From contig NZ_CP034835.1 of the NCBI RefSeq assembly GCF_004014715.1, forward strand, positions 1,674,001 to 1,738,000: a stretch of DNA of 64,000 nucleotides, in the 5' to 3' direction. The translations under genes and the position numbers were made by a program. Shown here piece by piece: positions 45,031-53,810 of this stretch. The notes under the pieces are model-generated. The model ran no database searches, was not told where the DNA came from, and was given only the letters and a program-made list of their open reading frames with translations. Every line of letters begins with the position of its first letter. Position 1 is the first letter of the stretch. The DNA comes from Pseudoalteromonas sp. R3 (lineage in GTDB: Bacteria; Pseudomonadota; Gammaproteobacteria; Enterobacterales; Alteromonadaceae).

Positions 45031-46013
45031 TAGTTGTTTTGCTGTGTAAGGATGTTAACGGTTACTTTACCATCCAATGCATTGATCTTGCATTGTCCGC
45101 CAATGGGAATGGTGAAGATAGGCGTTGTATGACCAAAGTCGAGATTGCACACAACCGGGCAATGCGTCAGTTGCTCAAAGCTACTCAAGAGTTCTATCAA
45201 GTCGTTCAGGTCGACTCTGCTGTTGGCCTGAAAGCGGCCGACCACAAGTCCAGCGATATGCTCAGCGCCCTGATGAGACAACAAAGATTGCAAATTGCGT
45301 TCAAATTCCGCCAGGGTCAAGTCGCCCAGCAGGTTATCTTCTTCGATAAACAAAACCGCCCCAGTTAAATCTGGCATGTATCGGGTGCCTTGCAATAAAT
45401 TGAATGAGCAAAGGTTGCCACCTAAAATGATGCCTTCACAAGTCCCCTTGTTCACAATAACGGGGCCAGTGTTAGGTATAAAAGAACGGTTTGCTTGATC
45501 GATAAACCAAAGATCATCTGACCAAAATTCGCTGACGCCAAGCTCATAGTTTGTACCGCTCAGTAAGGCGTGTTCAAAATGTCTGAGGGTAAATTCCAGA
45601 CCTTGTTGCATGCCAAAAGAGGAAAAGTGCGGGCCCAGATAGGTGATCTGGCCTGTAATGGCGTAGATAGCGTTGAGTAGTACGGTTATGTCGGAGTATC
45701 CGCACAGAGGCTTTGGGTTGGCCTGGATCATGTCCCAGTGTAGATGGTCGAGTGTCCTGTTTGCGTTGTGACCGCCAATAGTACTTAAAATGAGTGTAAC
45801 TTCTGGGTCTGCAAAGGCGTCATTCAAATCTTTTGCCTTATCGAGTATCAACTGGGCTGTTGTAACCTCTCGGTGTATGTAATGCGCGGAAAAGTCGCAC
45901 TGGATACCCAGCCCAGCAAGCGTTTCAATGGCAATGGCTGTTGTTTCTTGGGACAAGATCTCTGCCGATCTGCTAGGCGATACAATGCGAGCCTGTTTTT
46001 TATGTTTGTGCAT
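45030..46013 (-). CDS. LD-carboxypeptidase / MccF-like peptidase, family S66
   Basis: The 327-residue protein has the S66 pattern: the Ser nucleophile in CGYSDITVLLNAI, the downstream Glu in LFIEEDNL and His in NLDFGHTTPI. S66 enzymes cleave murein tetrapeptides or, for the MccF branch, inactivate microcin C-like amides. The loops here look closer to MccF than to LdcA, but that is a judgement by eye. AAGGAAA precedes the ATG. It has no signal peptide and is followed by a coupled membrane protein gene. Confidence 0.85.
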   Translation of the reverse strand: MHKHKKQARIVSPSRSAEILSQETTAIAIETLAGLGIQCDFSAHYIHREVTTAQLILDKAKDLNDAFADPEVTLILSTIGGHNANRTLDHLHWDMIQANPKPLCGYSDITVLLNAIYAITGQITYLGPHFSSFGMQQGLEFTLRHFEHALLSGTNYELGVSEFWSDDLWFIDQANRSFIPNTGPVIVNKGTCEGIILGGNLCSFNLLQGTRYMPDLTGAVLFIEEDNLLGDLTLAEFERNLQSLLSHQGAEHIAGLVVGRFQANSRVDLNDLIELLSSFEQLTHCPVVCNLDFGHTTPIFTIPIGGQCKINALDGKVTVNILTQQNN

Positions 46014-46074
46014 ATGTTTCCTTATATCTGCTTACAGAATGTGCCACTGGTTGCTGAATTCCGTATTGAGCAGG

Positions 46075-46458
46075 TTACTCGGCATGCAAGGCGATACAGT
46101 TCCCTTCAGAATCTTCAAACTCTGCAACCCAGCCAAATCCGCAAATTGATGTTTTGGGGTAGAGGGTTTTACCTCCCAGTGAAAGCACCTTGGCCAGCGT
46201 AGCATCGATGTCATCAGTATGAAAATATAGCCGTGCGCCTGCTTTAGATGGCACATAACTGTCTCCTGTAACCAACGCACCGGTTATGCCGGTTGCCTGA
46301 TCATTCGATGGGAATAGTGCCATATCATGCCCATCGATGACGGCATGTTCGAACTGAAAACCAAATACGGCGTGGTAAAACGCCATCGCGCGATCCAGAT
46401 CTGTGACTGGAATTTCAAAATATCCAACAGGGTTGTTTTGAGGCATTTCTTTTTCCAT
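46075..46458 (-). CDS. VOC family (glyoxalase-like) protein
   Basis: The 127-residue protein is a two-module VOC fold: YFEIPVTDLDRAMAFYHAVFG at the start and GWVAEFEDSEGNCIALH at the end, with metal-type residues Glu and His. Start ATG 46458 or 46446; the second has GGA seven bases upstream. Substrate unknown. Confidence 0.85.
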   Translation of the reverse strand: MEKEMPQNNPVGYFEIPVTDLDRAMAFYHAVFGFQFEHAVIDGHDMALFPSNDQATGITGALVTGDSYVPSKAGARLYFHTDDIDATLAKVLSLGGKTLYPKTSICGFGWVAEFEDSEGNCIALHAE

Positions 46459-46623
46459 TTTTTAAAGGTCAATTAAGTATGGCACGTTTATCCTAAGTGA
46501 TTTGAACACATACTTAGCTGTTTTCTCGTCAGACATATCATTGCGTCATATGTACCTGAGCGTTACTTTAATTTGGCAGTGTTATTTTACTTTTTGGTGA
46601 ATATCCGGGCGGTAATTAAGCTA

Positions 46624-47055
46624 TTACTCCCTTATGGCGTCTGCCTGAAAAACGAACTGACCTTTGTTATTGTTAAACCCAATTGATTCGTAAAAGCGAT
46701 GTGCATCTTTTCTTAACATGTTGCACCTAACTCTGACTGTTCCCCGGTGTTGCGTACGCACATGGTTAACCAGCTTTCGGCCTATTCCTTGCCCCTGGGC
46801 GTCAGGAGACACAATTAGCCCTCCGATTTCATAGAAGCCGGCTGATGCCAATCTCCGAGCGTAGAACACATGTATCCAGCCCACGATTAGGCCATTGCGC
46901 TGTGCAACGTAGAGCTTGTCCTGAGGAGAGTTGAGTAGTGCATGCAGGTTTTCGTATGCCTCTGAGGGAGATAATTCGGTATAACCCAGATGGCGAGAGA
47001 CTTGGTGAATTGCCTCTGAGTCTGATGCTTGCGGTTCCCTGATAATTACGGTCAT
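46624..47055 (-). CDS. GNAT family N-acetyltransferase
   Basis: The 143-residue protein has the acetyl-CoA binding motif VSPDAQGQGIGRKLVNHV and the C-terminal FYESIGFNNNKGQFVF. AAGGAAA precedes the ATG. Substrate unknown. It stands alone in a leftward series of small enzymes. Confidence 0.88.
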   Translation of the reverse strand: MTVIIREPQASDSEAIHQVSRHLGYTELSPSEAYENLHALLNSPQDKLYVAQRNGLIVGWIHVFYARRLASAGFYEIGGLIVSPDAQGQGIGRKLVNHVRTQHRGTVRVRCNMLRKDAHRFYESIGFNNNKGQFVFQADAIRE

Positions 47056-47166
47056 ATGGTTTTCCTTAAAGTCTCGATTTCACAGTGTGATACCTGCCGT
47101 AACAGCTGCATGTTTTTATCGAGTATTTAAACATTGAGTGCGGGTAACAGGTTGAACAAGGCATAG

Positions 47167-47466
47167 TTAAGGGTGAACTGCCGCGCCTCCAAAGGTTTCA
47201 GCCAGATAATTAATGATTGCTTCAGGTTGTGTGAGCGTTTTTTTATTGTCCATAATAAGCACAGGTAACCACTGATTGTCTTCGCCTAGTAGTTCAACTA
47301 CCGCTTTTCTTGGTTTTGCAAAATCAATACGACGTACATCCACCTTATCTGCCCAGTGGTGGTTTACAGCCAGTGCGCCTTCAATCATGGCACAGTGGGA
47401 ACATACCCACATTTTTCCGGGCCCATCTTCGAAGGGCATGTTGAGTACAAACAAAATGGGTTTCAC
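47167..47466 (-). CDS. DUF3088 family protein
   Basis: The 99-residue protein (GTG start, AAGGAG six bases upstream) has a thioredoxin-like pattern with WVCSHCAMIEGAL, which contains a CxxC-type pair, and a GST-like end LTQPEAIINYLAETFGG. That is DUF3088. Function unknown. Confidence 0.78.
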   Translation of the reverse strand: MKPILFVLNMPFEDGPGKMWVCSHCAMIEGALAVNHHWADKVDVRRIDFAKPRKAVVELLGEDNQWLPVLIMDNKKTLTQPEAIINYLAETFGGAAVHP

Positions 47467-47677
47467 CTAAACTCCTTACTAAAGGTCCTGTTTTGTGGGA
47501 TAGAGTACATCAACTAATGCCAAAAGTGTCTGTTTATTCGACGAATGACGAGTTAAGGCACTGTATCCATGAGTCATTATGTAGTGCTCAAACCATTGAT
47601 CTAGGCGAGCAATTTATCAAGCACGACCTGCTCGCCAGTCTTGCCGTGTTAATGAGGGGTCAGTTAAATGGCGTCCG

Positions 47678-48214
47678 TTAGCTTCTGAGTTTATCCAGTA
47701 AGGTCGCAACCGTTTTGTGGTTTCTGGTGGTGGCTCTGACTTTAAGTTTGCGCTCAAAAAAATTGGTGTGTATTTTGGTTCTGCCATATCCGTTGGGGCA
47801 ATAGACGTAAACCATAGTGCCACAGATTCGATATTGGTCTGGCAAGAAGGCTTGGTCGTCCATCTGCTCAGTCAGGGTGGTATCAGGTGTGTCATTGAGG
47901 AAGGTGAAGTGGCTTTTGCTTTCATCCTGATCAGAATCAAATGTAGGCATCTCATCGTAAATGGCTTGCAGTGCATCAAAGGTAAACAGGAACAGATCGA
48001 CATCCTGATAGTCGTAGGCATCACCAAGCAATTGTGTGATAGTAGCTTTGATCTCTGAACTGGTCAGCAAGGTGTCAAAGAGCAGATTACCAGATTGCAG
48101 ATAATAGCTGACATTATCCATCCCAAGTTCAGCGAGTTGCGTACAGAGCGTTTTCATGTTTACTTTTCGCTGGCCGCTAACGTTAATTCCACGCATCAGG
48201 CACACATATTTCAT
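47678..48214 (-). CDS. DUF1697 family protein
   Basis: The 178-residue protein opens CLMRGINVSGQRKVNMKTL, followed by YLQSGNLLFDT, and ends in NHKTVATLLDKL, the hallmarks of DUF1697. AAGGACC precedes the ATG. No activity is established for the family. Confidence 0.85.
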   Translation of the reverse strand: MKYVCLMRGINVSGQRKVNMKTLCTQLAELGMDNVSYYLQSGNLLFDTLLTSSEIKATITQLLGDAYDYQDVDLFLFTFDALQAIYDEMPTFDSDQDESKSHFTFLNDTPDTTLTEQMDDQAFLPDQYRICGTMVYVYCPNGYGRTKIHTNFFERKLKVRATTRNHKTVATLLDKLRS

Positions 48215-48266
48215 ACGATTGGTCCTTTTTTACTTATTGTTTTTAAATGACATACCCCTATGCGTG

Positions 48267-48737
48267 CTAACCCCGTGCATCCCTGGAGTAAATAGCCGCT
48301 TCCGATGCTGTGAAGTTAGTCTTAAATGTAAAGGCATAGGGAGTATCTCCTTCTTGTCGCAAGTGTATCAGACGCGCCAATGCTTCTTCTTGCGTCGGTA
48401 TATGGTCATCTTCAATCCACCACAGCACATAGGTATCTTCGGCCAGGCGATGAAACCATTCGCTTTTTCTGCGCATAAATTCACGATGATGGGTTCGGAA
48501 CATAAAGTTTTTAAGTGCATCAACAGACTCCCACACCGACATATTGACGATAATACTGGGGTCGTCAAACATCTGAATGTGTGTTGCATCGCCCGATTCG
48601 TCTTGCAGTCGCCAGACAAATCCCTCACTGTCTTCAGCAATACCATTTACCAGCTCTAAGTTGTCGACAAAGTCTTTTATCTCGGGGGCATCCAGCGGGT
48701 ATTTTGCTTTAGCTATATTTAACTGGGCCAATTTCAT
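48267..48737 (-). CDS. DUF3291 family protein
   Basis: ATG 48737 has AAGGAG seven bases upstream and gives 156 residues starting MKLAQLNIAKAKYPLDAP; an in-frame GTG at 48803 is unlikely. FVWRLQDESG, MSVWESVDAL and FHRLAEDTYVLWWIEDDHIP are typical of DUF3291. Function unknown; the fold resembles dimeric alpha+beta-barrel monooxygenases. Confidence 0.83.
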   Translation of the reverse strand: MKLAQLNIAKAKYPLDAPEIKDFVDNLELVNGIAEDSEGFVWRLQDESGDATHIQMFDDPSIIVNMSVWESVDALKNFMFRTHHREFMRRKSEWFHRLAEDTYVLWWIEDDHIPTQEEALARLIHLRQEGDTPYAFTFKTNFTASEAAIYSRDARG

Positions 48738-49040
48738 GTGTGCGCTCCTTGAGGTTCCTGTAAGTCTTGATATGGCAATTGATGTTTTTTTATTCACTAC
48801 CAATAGAGGATATAAGGTTGTTTTTCAGGAACACAAGGGCGAATCTTTTGGGGCCATACCAATACTGTTTTTGTAGGATTGTTAAGCAAGACAATAAAGT
48901 GGGTTGTATTTGGCCGACGAACTCTTCGGGAACAGCACCGTTCAAATGCGCCAATGTTCTCGTTTATTGCATTCAGTATAGTCTGCAGTTGCTGGTTTAT
49001 TATGTGAATTCAAAAACAAAGAGCTGGAGGGCACTTGGGT
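48738..49040. other. 303-bp region without a supported gene
   Basis: Apart from the ribosome-binding site of the DUF3291 gene at its left end nothing convincing is visible. Short frames on the plus strand overlap the neighbours and lack ribosome-binding sites. Confidence 0.45.
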
Positions 49041-49973
49041 CTAACTGGCAAAAGCACCATTATTTATTCCTGCTTTATATAGATCTGAGGCGAGTTGTTT
49101 TATATCAGAGGCCATTGTAATGGATTCTCGCCAATCTACTGGAATACCATTGAATCCATAAAATGCGCCGGCAATTTGACCACATATGGCCGCTGTTGTG
49201 TCGGCATCATTGCCAATATTTGCGGCAAGTAATATGGACTCCTTAAAAGTATTGCTGTGATAAAAGCACCAAAGAGCGGATATCAGGCTATCGATAACAT
49301 ACCCACTGCCTGTCAGCACCGAGTAATCCAGCTCCTTAAAGTTAAAAGTGGTAACCGGATCCAGTTCGCTACAGAAATGACCGGGGATCTGTTCAAAGAT
49401 GTCATTTTTACACTGAGACGTGAACGCTTTGCGGATAAGGTAGCTTAATAAACGGCATGCGTCCAAACATAGTGGAGAGCCATGCGTTGTGCGAGAGCTT
49501 TCTTGTGCATATAGCATGCAAGCATTGATATCTGAGAAGTAGTAAATAGGAATGGGTGCCAATCTCATGATTGAACCATTACCTGAAGAGTATTTGTCTG
49601 TGGTGCCACTGAACGGGATGTTAGTGATCTGGTACTGTCGTAAGGCACGGGATACTGTTATACCAATATCAAAACACCTGCCAGTGCTGCTCATGTAGCC
49701 ATGGTTATGCCATTTGCAGTAGCGCTCCATTTGATCTTTTGCATCAAATCCTTGTTTTTCCAGAAGGCTGTGGGCGAGACACAGTGCCATTGATGTATCG
49801 TCAGTCCATTGCCCTTTATTTAGGTTAAAGGGGCCACCACCAATCATATCTGTTAATGGTTTAAATGTTCCCTTTGTTGCAAATTCCAATGTAGTCCCTA
49901 CAGCATCGCCGCACGCTAGACCGACTAGTGAGCCAATTACTCTATCTTGTAAGTTATCTCTTTGTCCCTGCAT
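49041..49973 (-). CDS. ADP-ribosylglycohydrolase family protein
   Basis: The protein has the metal-binding residues of the DraG/ARH family: GLACGDAVGTTLEF, GQWTDDTSMAL and NIGNDADTTAAICGQIAGA. It should remove ADP-ribose from an acceptor. ATG 49973 gives 310 residues with GGAAG upstream; TTG 49988 with AGGAGG ten bases before it is an equally good start. No ADP-ribosyltransferase is adjacent, so the substrate is unknown. Confidence 0.85.
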   Translation of the reverse strand: MQGQRDNLQDRVIGSLVGLACGDAVGTTLEFATKGTFKPLTDMIGGGPFNLNKGQWTDDTSMALCLAHSLLEKQGFDAKDQMERYCKWHNHGYMSSTGRCFDIGITVSRALRQYQITNIPFSGTTDKYSSGNGSIMRLAPIPIYYFSDINACMLYAQESSRTTHGSPLCLDACRLLSYLIRKAFTSQCKNDIFEQIPGHFCSELDPVTTFNFKELDYSVLTGSGYVIDSLISALWCFYHSNTFKESILLAANIGNDADTTAAICGQIAGAFYGFNGIPVDWRESITMASDIKQLASDLYKAGINNGAFAS

Positions 49974-50180
49974 CAAATTTACTTCCAACCAACGCGAACC
50001 TCCTAATCTATATGGGGTTATATCCAAAAATACCTAGGCCTTAGCCTCGTCTATTTAATGCCGTTGTAAAATAACCTTTTAGCAAAGTCTTGTGTGGTAA
50101 GTGGCAAGCTTTGCGCCAACATAGCGATAAAAAGTGGCGGACGTAGGTCAATACCTTCACTGATAGGTGCATGGTAAATC

Positions 50181-50208
50181 AAAAAAATCCCGGCTCTGTG
50201 GCCGGGAT
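50181..50208 (-). terminator. Intrinsic terminator of the sugar dehydrogenase gene
   Basis: On the minus strand ATCCCGGC, loop CACAGA and GCCGGGAT are followed by a T-run (50208 down to 50181). Confidence 0.9.
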
Positions 50209-50222
50209 GAGAGTATTGCTGC

Positions 50223-51359
50223 TTATTTGACTTTGGGTATCACTTTATAGATCCCGCTGCCATCTATTCCCAGGTAAAGATCACCGTTGGGGTGGGTCGC
50301 TATGCTGCGCACACGGCCGGCGCCCTCGAAGAGTTTACTGTGGCCAACCACTTTATTGCCGTCAAGTTCAACCAGCACCAGATGGGCGAATTTCATTGAA
50401 CCGACAACCAGATGGCCTTGCCATTGTGGGTATTTGTCGCTGGTAATAAATTCCATACCAGATGGTGCGATAGAAGGAACCCATACCCAGTTAGGTTGTT
50501 GCATTCCATCTCGGGTGGTTTCGTCGGTGATCTTTGTTCCGTTATAGTTAATTCCGTAGGTGATCACAGGCCAGCCGTAGTTCAGGCCCGGCTTGATGAT
50601 ATTGATCTCATCGCCACCCCGAGGGCCATGCTCATGGGTCCAAATCTCGCCCGTTTTGGGGTGCATAGCCATACCTTGCGGGTTGCGGTGGCCGTAGGAG
50701 TACACACTTTTACGCGCATCCTTTTGTTTTGCAAATGGGTTAGTATCGGGGATAGTGCCGTCGGCATTGATACGATGAATTTTACCTGCATCATGATCTA
50801 AGCGCTGCGGGTGCACGTCCCGGTTACCCCTGTCTCCAATCGAAAAGTACAGATAGCCATCTTTGTCGAACTCAATGCGAGAGCCGAAATGAAAAGAAGG
50901 CTTGGTATTTGGAAAACCATCAAATATTAACTGCTTATCAACCAGCTTCATATCTTTGAGGCGTGCACGCATAATAGACGTATTGCTGCCTTTTTCTTCG
51001 CCTTCAAAGCCGGAATAAGAAAAATAGATCCAACCGTTTTTGCTATAGTCAGGGTCTATCTCGATATCCAGCAGGCCACCCTGGCGCTCAGCGTGTACCT
51101 CTGGCACACCTTCGATCGGTTTGTCGACCAGCTTGCCCTCTTTGATAAGGCGAAGTTGCCCCGATCTGTCGGTGACCAGCAGCTCTTTGTCGTTTAGCCA
51201 CACCATTCCCCAGGGGATCTGAATACCCCTCGCAACCAGTTCCAGCTGATAGTTATCAGCGCTCTTTGCAACAGGGATAGTTTGAGGCTCAACCGCCTGG
51301 ACGCTCTGGGCAGAGATAAAAAATAAGCTTAATGCAATGTTGTTTAATGTTTTCTTCAT
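50223..51359 (-). CDS. Periplasmic PQQ-dependent aldose sugar dehydrogenase family protein
   Basis: The 378-residue protein has a signal peptide (cleavage after VQA) and the soluble glucose dehydrogenase (GdhB / YliI) beta-propeller motifs: IPWGMVWLNDKELLVTDRSG, FHFGSRIEFDKDGYLYFSIG, SYGHRNPQGMA, WTHEHGPRGGDEIN and the Arg of GRVRSIATHPNG. It oxidises aldoses with PQQ in the periplasm, or is an inactive relative if PQQ is not made. Single gene with its own terminator. Confidence 0.9.
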   Translation of the reverse strand: MKKTLNNIALSLFFISAQSVQAVEPQTIPVAKSADNYQLELVARGIQIPWGMVWLNDKELLVTDRSGQLRLIKEGKLVDKPIEGVPEVHAERQGGLLDIEIDPDYSKNGWIYFSYSGFEGEEKGSNTSIMRARLKDMKLVDKQLIFDGFPNTKPSFHFGSRIEFDKDGYLYFSIGDRGNRDVHPQRLDHDAGKIHRINADGTIPDTNPFAKQKDARKSVYSYGHRNPQGMAMHPKTGEIWTHEHGPRGGDEINIIKPGLNYGWPVITYGINYNGTKITDETTRDGMQQPNWVWVPSIAPSGMEFITSDKYPQWQGHLVVGSMKFAHLVLVELDGNKVVGHSKLFEGAGRVRSIATHPNGDLYLGIDGSGIYKVIPKVK

Positions 51360-51802
51360 GCTTGCTCAACTTAAGTCGACAGAAAGAGGCTCACAGATTA
51401 GCGTGTTTTGGTCAAAAATGTCACTGGGTGCGGTAAGCGGCAGGTTGCCAGCGATCAGAGCGGGTGAAAATTGCTCGAACAATTCTTCTGGGCTAAAAAT
51501 GGCTCAGAATTGCCAATAAACCGCTTACTGGTAACTATTCGCTAACTTTAATGAAGGCGATATCTCAAGGGGACTATATAAGTAATTGATAATTAAATTT
51601 ATTATTCTTGGTTCTCTTGATGTTTTAGGTAAGAAGATAAAACAGCATAACTGCATTTTCACTACAGAATTTACAAACTGAAACCTCCATTGCACAGTGT
51701 TTTACATCCCTTACATTCGGGTGAAATTCTTTAATTTGAACGTGTCAGCGTTGTCATATAGGCTTGCGCGAATTTTTTAGCTTTACCCCGGAATGTGTCT
51801 TT
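51360..51802. other. 443-bp A/T-rich intergenic region before the porin gene
   Basis: Both neighbouring genes start from this gap, so two promoters must lie in it. No gene and no clear palindrome is visible; short frames are not supported. Confidence 0.4.
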
Positions 51803-53035
51803 ATGTCATTTAGTTCCCGACATACTATTTTGCTTTCGAGCTCCCTGATCATTGGCTCTGCCTCCTTTAATATTAATGCGACTGAGTTAGGTACGCTTAA
51901 ACGTGAACTTGCTCATTTGCAGCAAAAAGTGGTACAGCTTGAAACACAACAAGAAGCAGATAATAAACCTGCTGAGCAGGGTGTAAAGGTAGGCGGAGCT
52001 ATTCGGTTTAACTATGGTATGAACTCCTACGATCAGGACAGTGAGCGTCGTGGTGGTGACATCGACTTTGATCTGGCTCGTATTAATTTGTCAGGTAAGG
52101 TTGCGGATATTGGTATCAATGCGGAAGTGCGATTTCATGACTACATGCGCGTTGTGAAGTTTGCTTACCTGGACTACGACATCACACCTCACTGGCTGGC
52201 TCAGCTCGGCCTGGCTCCTGTACCATTTGGTAATACGCCGGTTGCATCACACAGCTACTTTATGACACCCAATTATTTCGTTGGTCTGGAGGAGGATTAT
52301 GATTTAGGTCTGGTGTTTAAACGCACTATGCAGGATAACTGGCAACTGGAGCTGGCCTTTTTCAAAAACGACGACCACGGGGGGATAGATGGTGCGGCTG
52401 AAGATCGCAAAGACCGTTATTCGGTGGACATCGTTGGTCTGCGCGCTGCAGGTGAGGGGGTTTACGATACACCTGAACAAAAGCTGGCTGAGTATGACAC
52501 TCTGGCAGGGCGGTTTGCCTACCAGCTGGATCATGCCTTTGGTACTACCCAGCTCGGATTCTCTGCGCTGCATGGCGGTCTGGACAATGGAATCTCCCGG
52601 GCCGGCGATTATCAGGCCTGGGCTGTGCATGCGTCTAATCGATATCACCAGTGGTATGTCCATTTTCAACACACCGAGTACGACTATCAGGTCGATGAAT
52701 TTACTCAGATTGCGGTTGCTGCGAATGCGATGTACGACACCATCGCGGCACAGGCTGCGTCGACGACTATGGGCGTATCTTATGACTGGCAGGTTGAGTT
52801 TGGGCCGCTAACCGAGCTGACCGTTTATAATGACTTTGGCTTAATGCATGGTAAGTCTGATGACAGCGCAAACACCTGGATGAATATCACAGGTATGGCT
52901 GTGGCGGCAGGCCCTGTATTTGCCTATATCGATTTGGTACATGCCAAAAATCAACCCTTCGTTGGCGGGACACTGGTCGGTGACAGCGATGACGTTGAGC
53001 GCCGTTTCAATGTAAACATCGGCTACTATTTCTGA
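51803..53035 (+). CDS. Outer-membrane porin, OprO/OprP type
   Basis: ATG 51803 opens a signal peptide ending near NINATE. The 410-residue protein then has a short coiled coil (TLKRELAHLQQKVVQLETQQ) and a long beta-barrel with alternating aromatic strands (GGAIRFNYGMNSYD, AEVRFHDYMRVVKFAYLDYD) and a final strand RRFNVNIGYYF ending in Phe. That matches phosphate/polyphosphate-selective porin relatives. No phosphate-starvation box is evident and the substrate is unknown. Confidence 0.85.
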   Translation: MSFSSRHTILLSSSLIIGSASFNINATELGTLKRELAHLQQKVVQLETQQEADNKPAEQGVKVGGAIRFNYGMNSYDQDSERRGGDIDFDLARINLSGKVADIGINAEVRFHDYMRVVKFAYLDYDITPHWLAQLGLAPVPFGNTPVASHSYFMTPNYFVGLEEDYDLGLVFKRTMQDNWQLELAFFKNDDHGGIDGAAEDRKDRYSVDIVGLRAAGEGVYDTPEQKLAEYDTLAGRFAYQLDHAFGTTQLGFSALHGGLDNGISRAGDYQAWAVHASNRYHQWYVHFQHTEYDYQVDEFTQIAVAANAMYDTIAAQAASTTMGVSYDWQVEFGPLTELTVYNDFGLMHGKSDDSANTWMNITGMAVAAGPVFAYIDLVHAKNQPFVGGTLVGDSDDVERRFNVNIGYYF

Positions 53036-53112
53036 AGCAAGTTACTAGTTTTGGAGTCCTGAACTTTATCAACCACCTCTGTGCCTGGTGCTCAGAGGTG
53101 GCTGGCTAATGA

Positions 53113-53301
53113 CTACTGTGGGCAAACCACCAATGAGCATTCGCCTGAGCAATTCACCAGTGATGTGATCTCACACAAAATGCCTGCTGAGATTGAGGCG
53201 CCCTGGTGGCCACCCGCAATCTGTGGAGTCGCCTGTTGTGGCAGGGTATTTTGCTTGTTAGATAAGCGCTTTAGCTGGGTTTTTTTAACCGTTAGTTTCA
53301 T
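53113..53301 (-). CDS. Orphan RiPP-like precursor peptide with double-glycine leader
   Basis: ATG 53301 has AAGGAA eight bases upstream and gives 62 residues; a longer in-frame start at 53394 is not supported. The first 31 residues are a basic, Leu/Lys leader (MKLTVKKTQLKRLSNKQN...) ending TPQIAGG. The last 31 are a core with four Cys, five Ser and one Thr (HQGASISAGILCEITSLVNC, then SGECSLVVCPQ). Leaders ending in GG are cut by peptidase-containing ABC exporters. Ser/Thr and Cys together fit a lanthipeptide-like or other modified peptide, but a disulfide-bonded bacteriocin is possible. No modification or export gene lies in the window. Confidence 0.68.
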   Translation of the reverse strand: MKLTVKKTQLKRLSNKQNTLPQQATPQIAGGHQGASISAGILCEITSLVNCSGECSLVVCPQ

Positions 53302-53779
53302 ATTTATTCCTTGTTGATATGGGTATTTAATTGTATTTGGCAGCGTCTTTTTTGGGTTGGAGTAATGCGCTGCCTGAGTTATAGCAATCCGCAATAATGC
53401 ATAACCAATTGGAGAGGTTAAATCTGTCGATAACAGTGTTAAAAATTTCTCATTTAGAACACCTGTATAGAAAAATTCTTGCCTCGTTATCGCCGAGATT
53501 AACTCGTCTTAAGATTGGCAACAGAACTATGCGGATTGGTATTATTAAATCGTATAAAAATTAATTAATCAAACATTTTTACTAAATAAAAATATATCCA
53601 GTAATTACAGGTTATTACGTAGTTTTTCTGACACTGTTTTGATGGCGCGGGGAGGTTGATGTCGTGCGTGCAACTCAGAGTTTGGGTTAACTATGGGTCT
53701 GATGCTGTTTGACGTATGAGCGAGTTGCTTTATTTGCCAAGAGTATCAAAACGGAGTTGTTCCTCGTAAGCTGAGGATA
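53302..53779. other. A/T-rich intergenic region upstream of the precursor peptide
   Basis: About 480 bp, strongly A/T-rich at 53540-53620. The promoter of the leftward precursor peptide must lie here. No gene is supported. Confidence 0.45.
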
Positions 53780-53800
53780 GCGCTGCGAGTCACGCAGCGC
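53780..53800 (-). terminator. Stem-loop after the M24 peptidase gene
   Basis: GCGCTGCG (53780-53787), loop AGTCA and CGCAGCGC (53793-53800) form a perfect 8-bp G/C-rich stem 10 bp beyond the leftward stop codon. There is no T-run. Confidence 0.6.
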
Positions 53801-53810
53801 CGGACAGTGG

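Noticed and set aside
48767..49120. Rightward frame between the DUF3291 and ADP-ribosylglycohydrolase genes
   Set aside because: It overlaps both real genes on the other strand and has no ribosome-binding site.
53081..53317. Rightward 78-residue frame over the precursor peptide
   Set aside because: It is the antisense of the RiPP-like gene, which has the better start and a meaningful leader/core layout.
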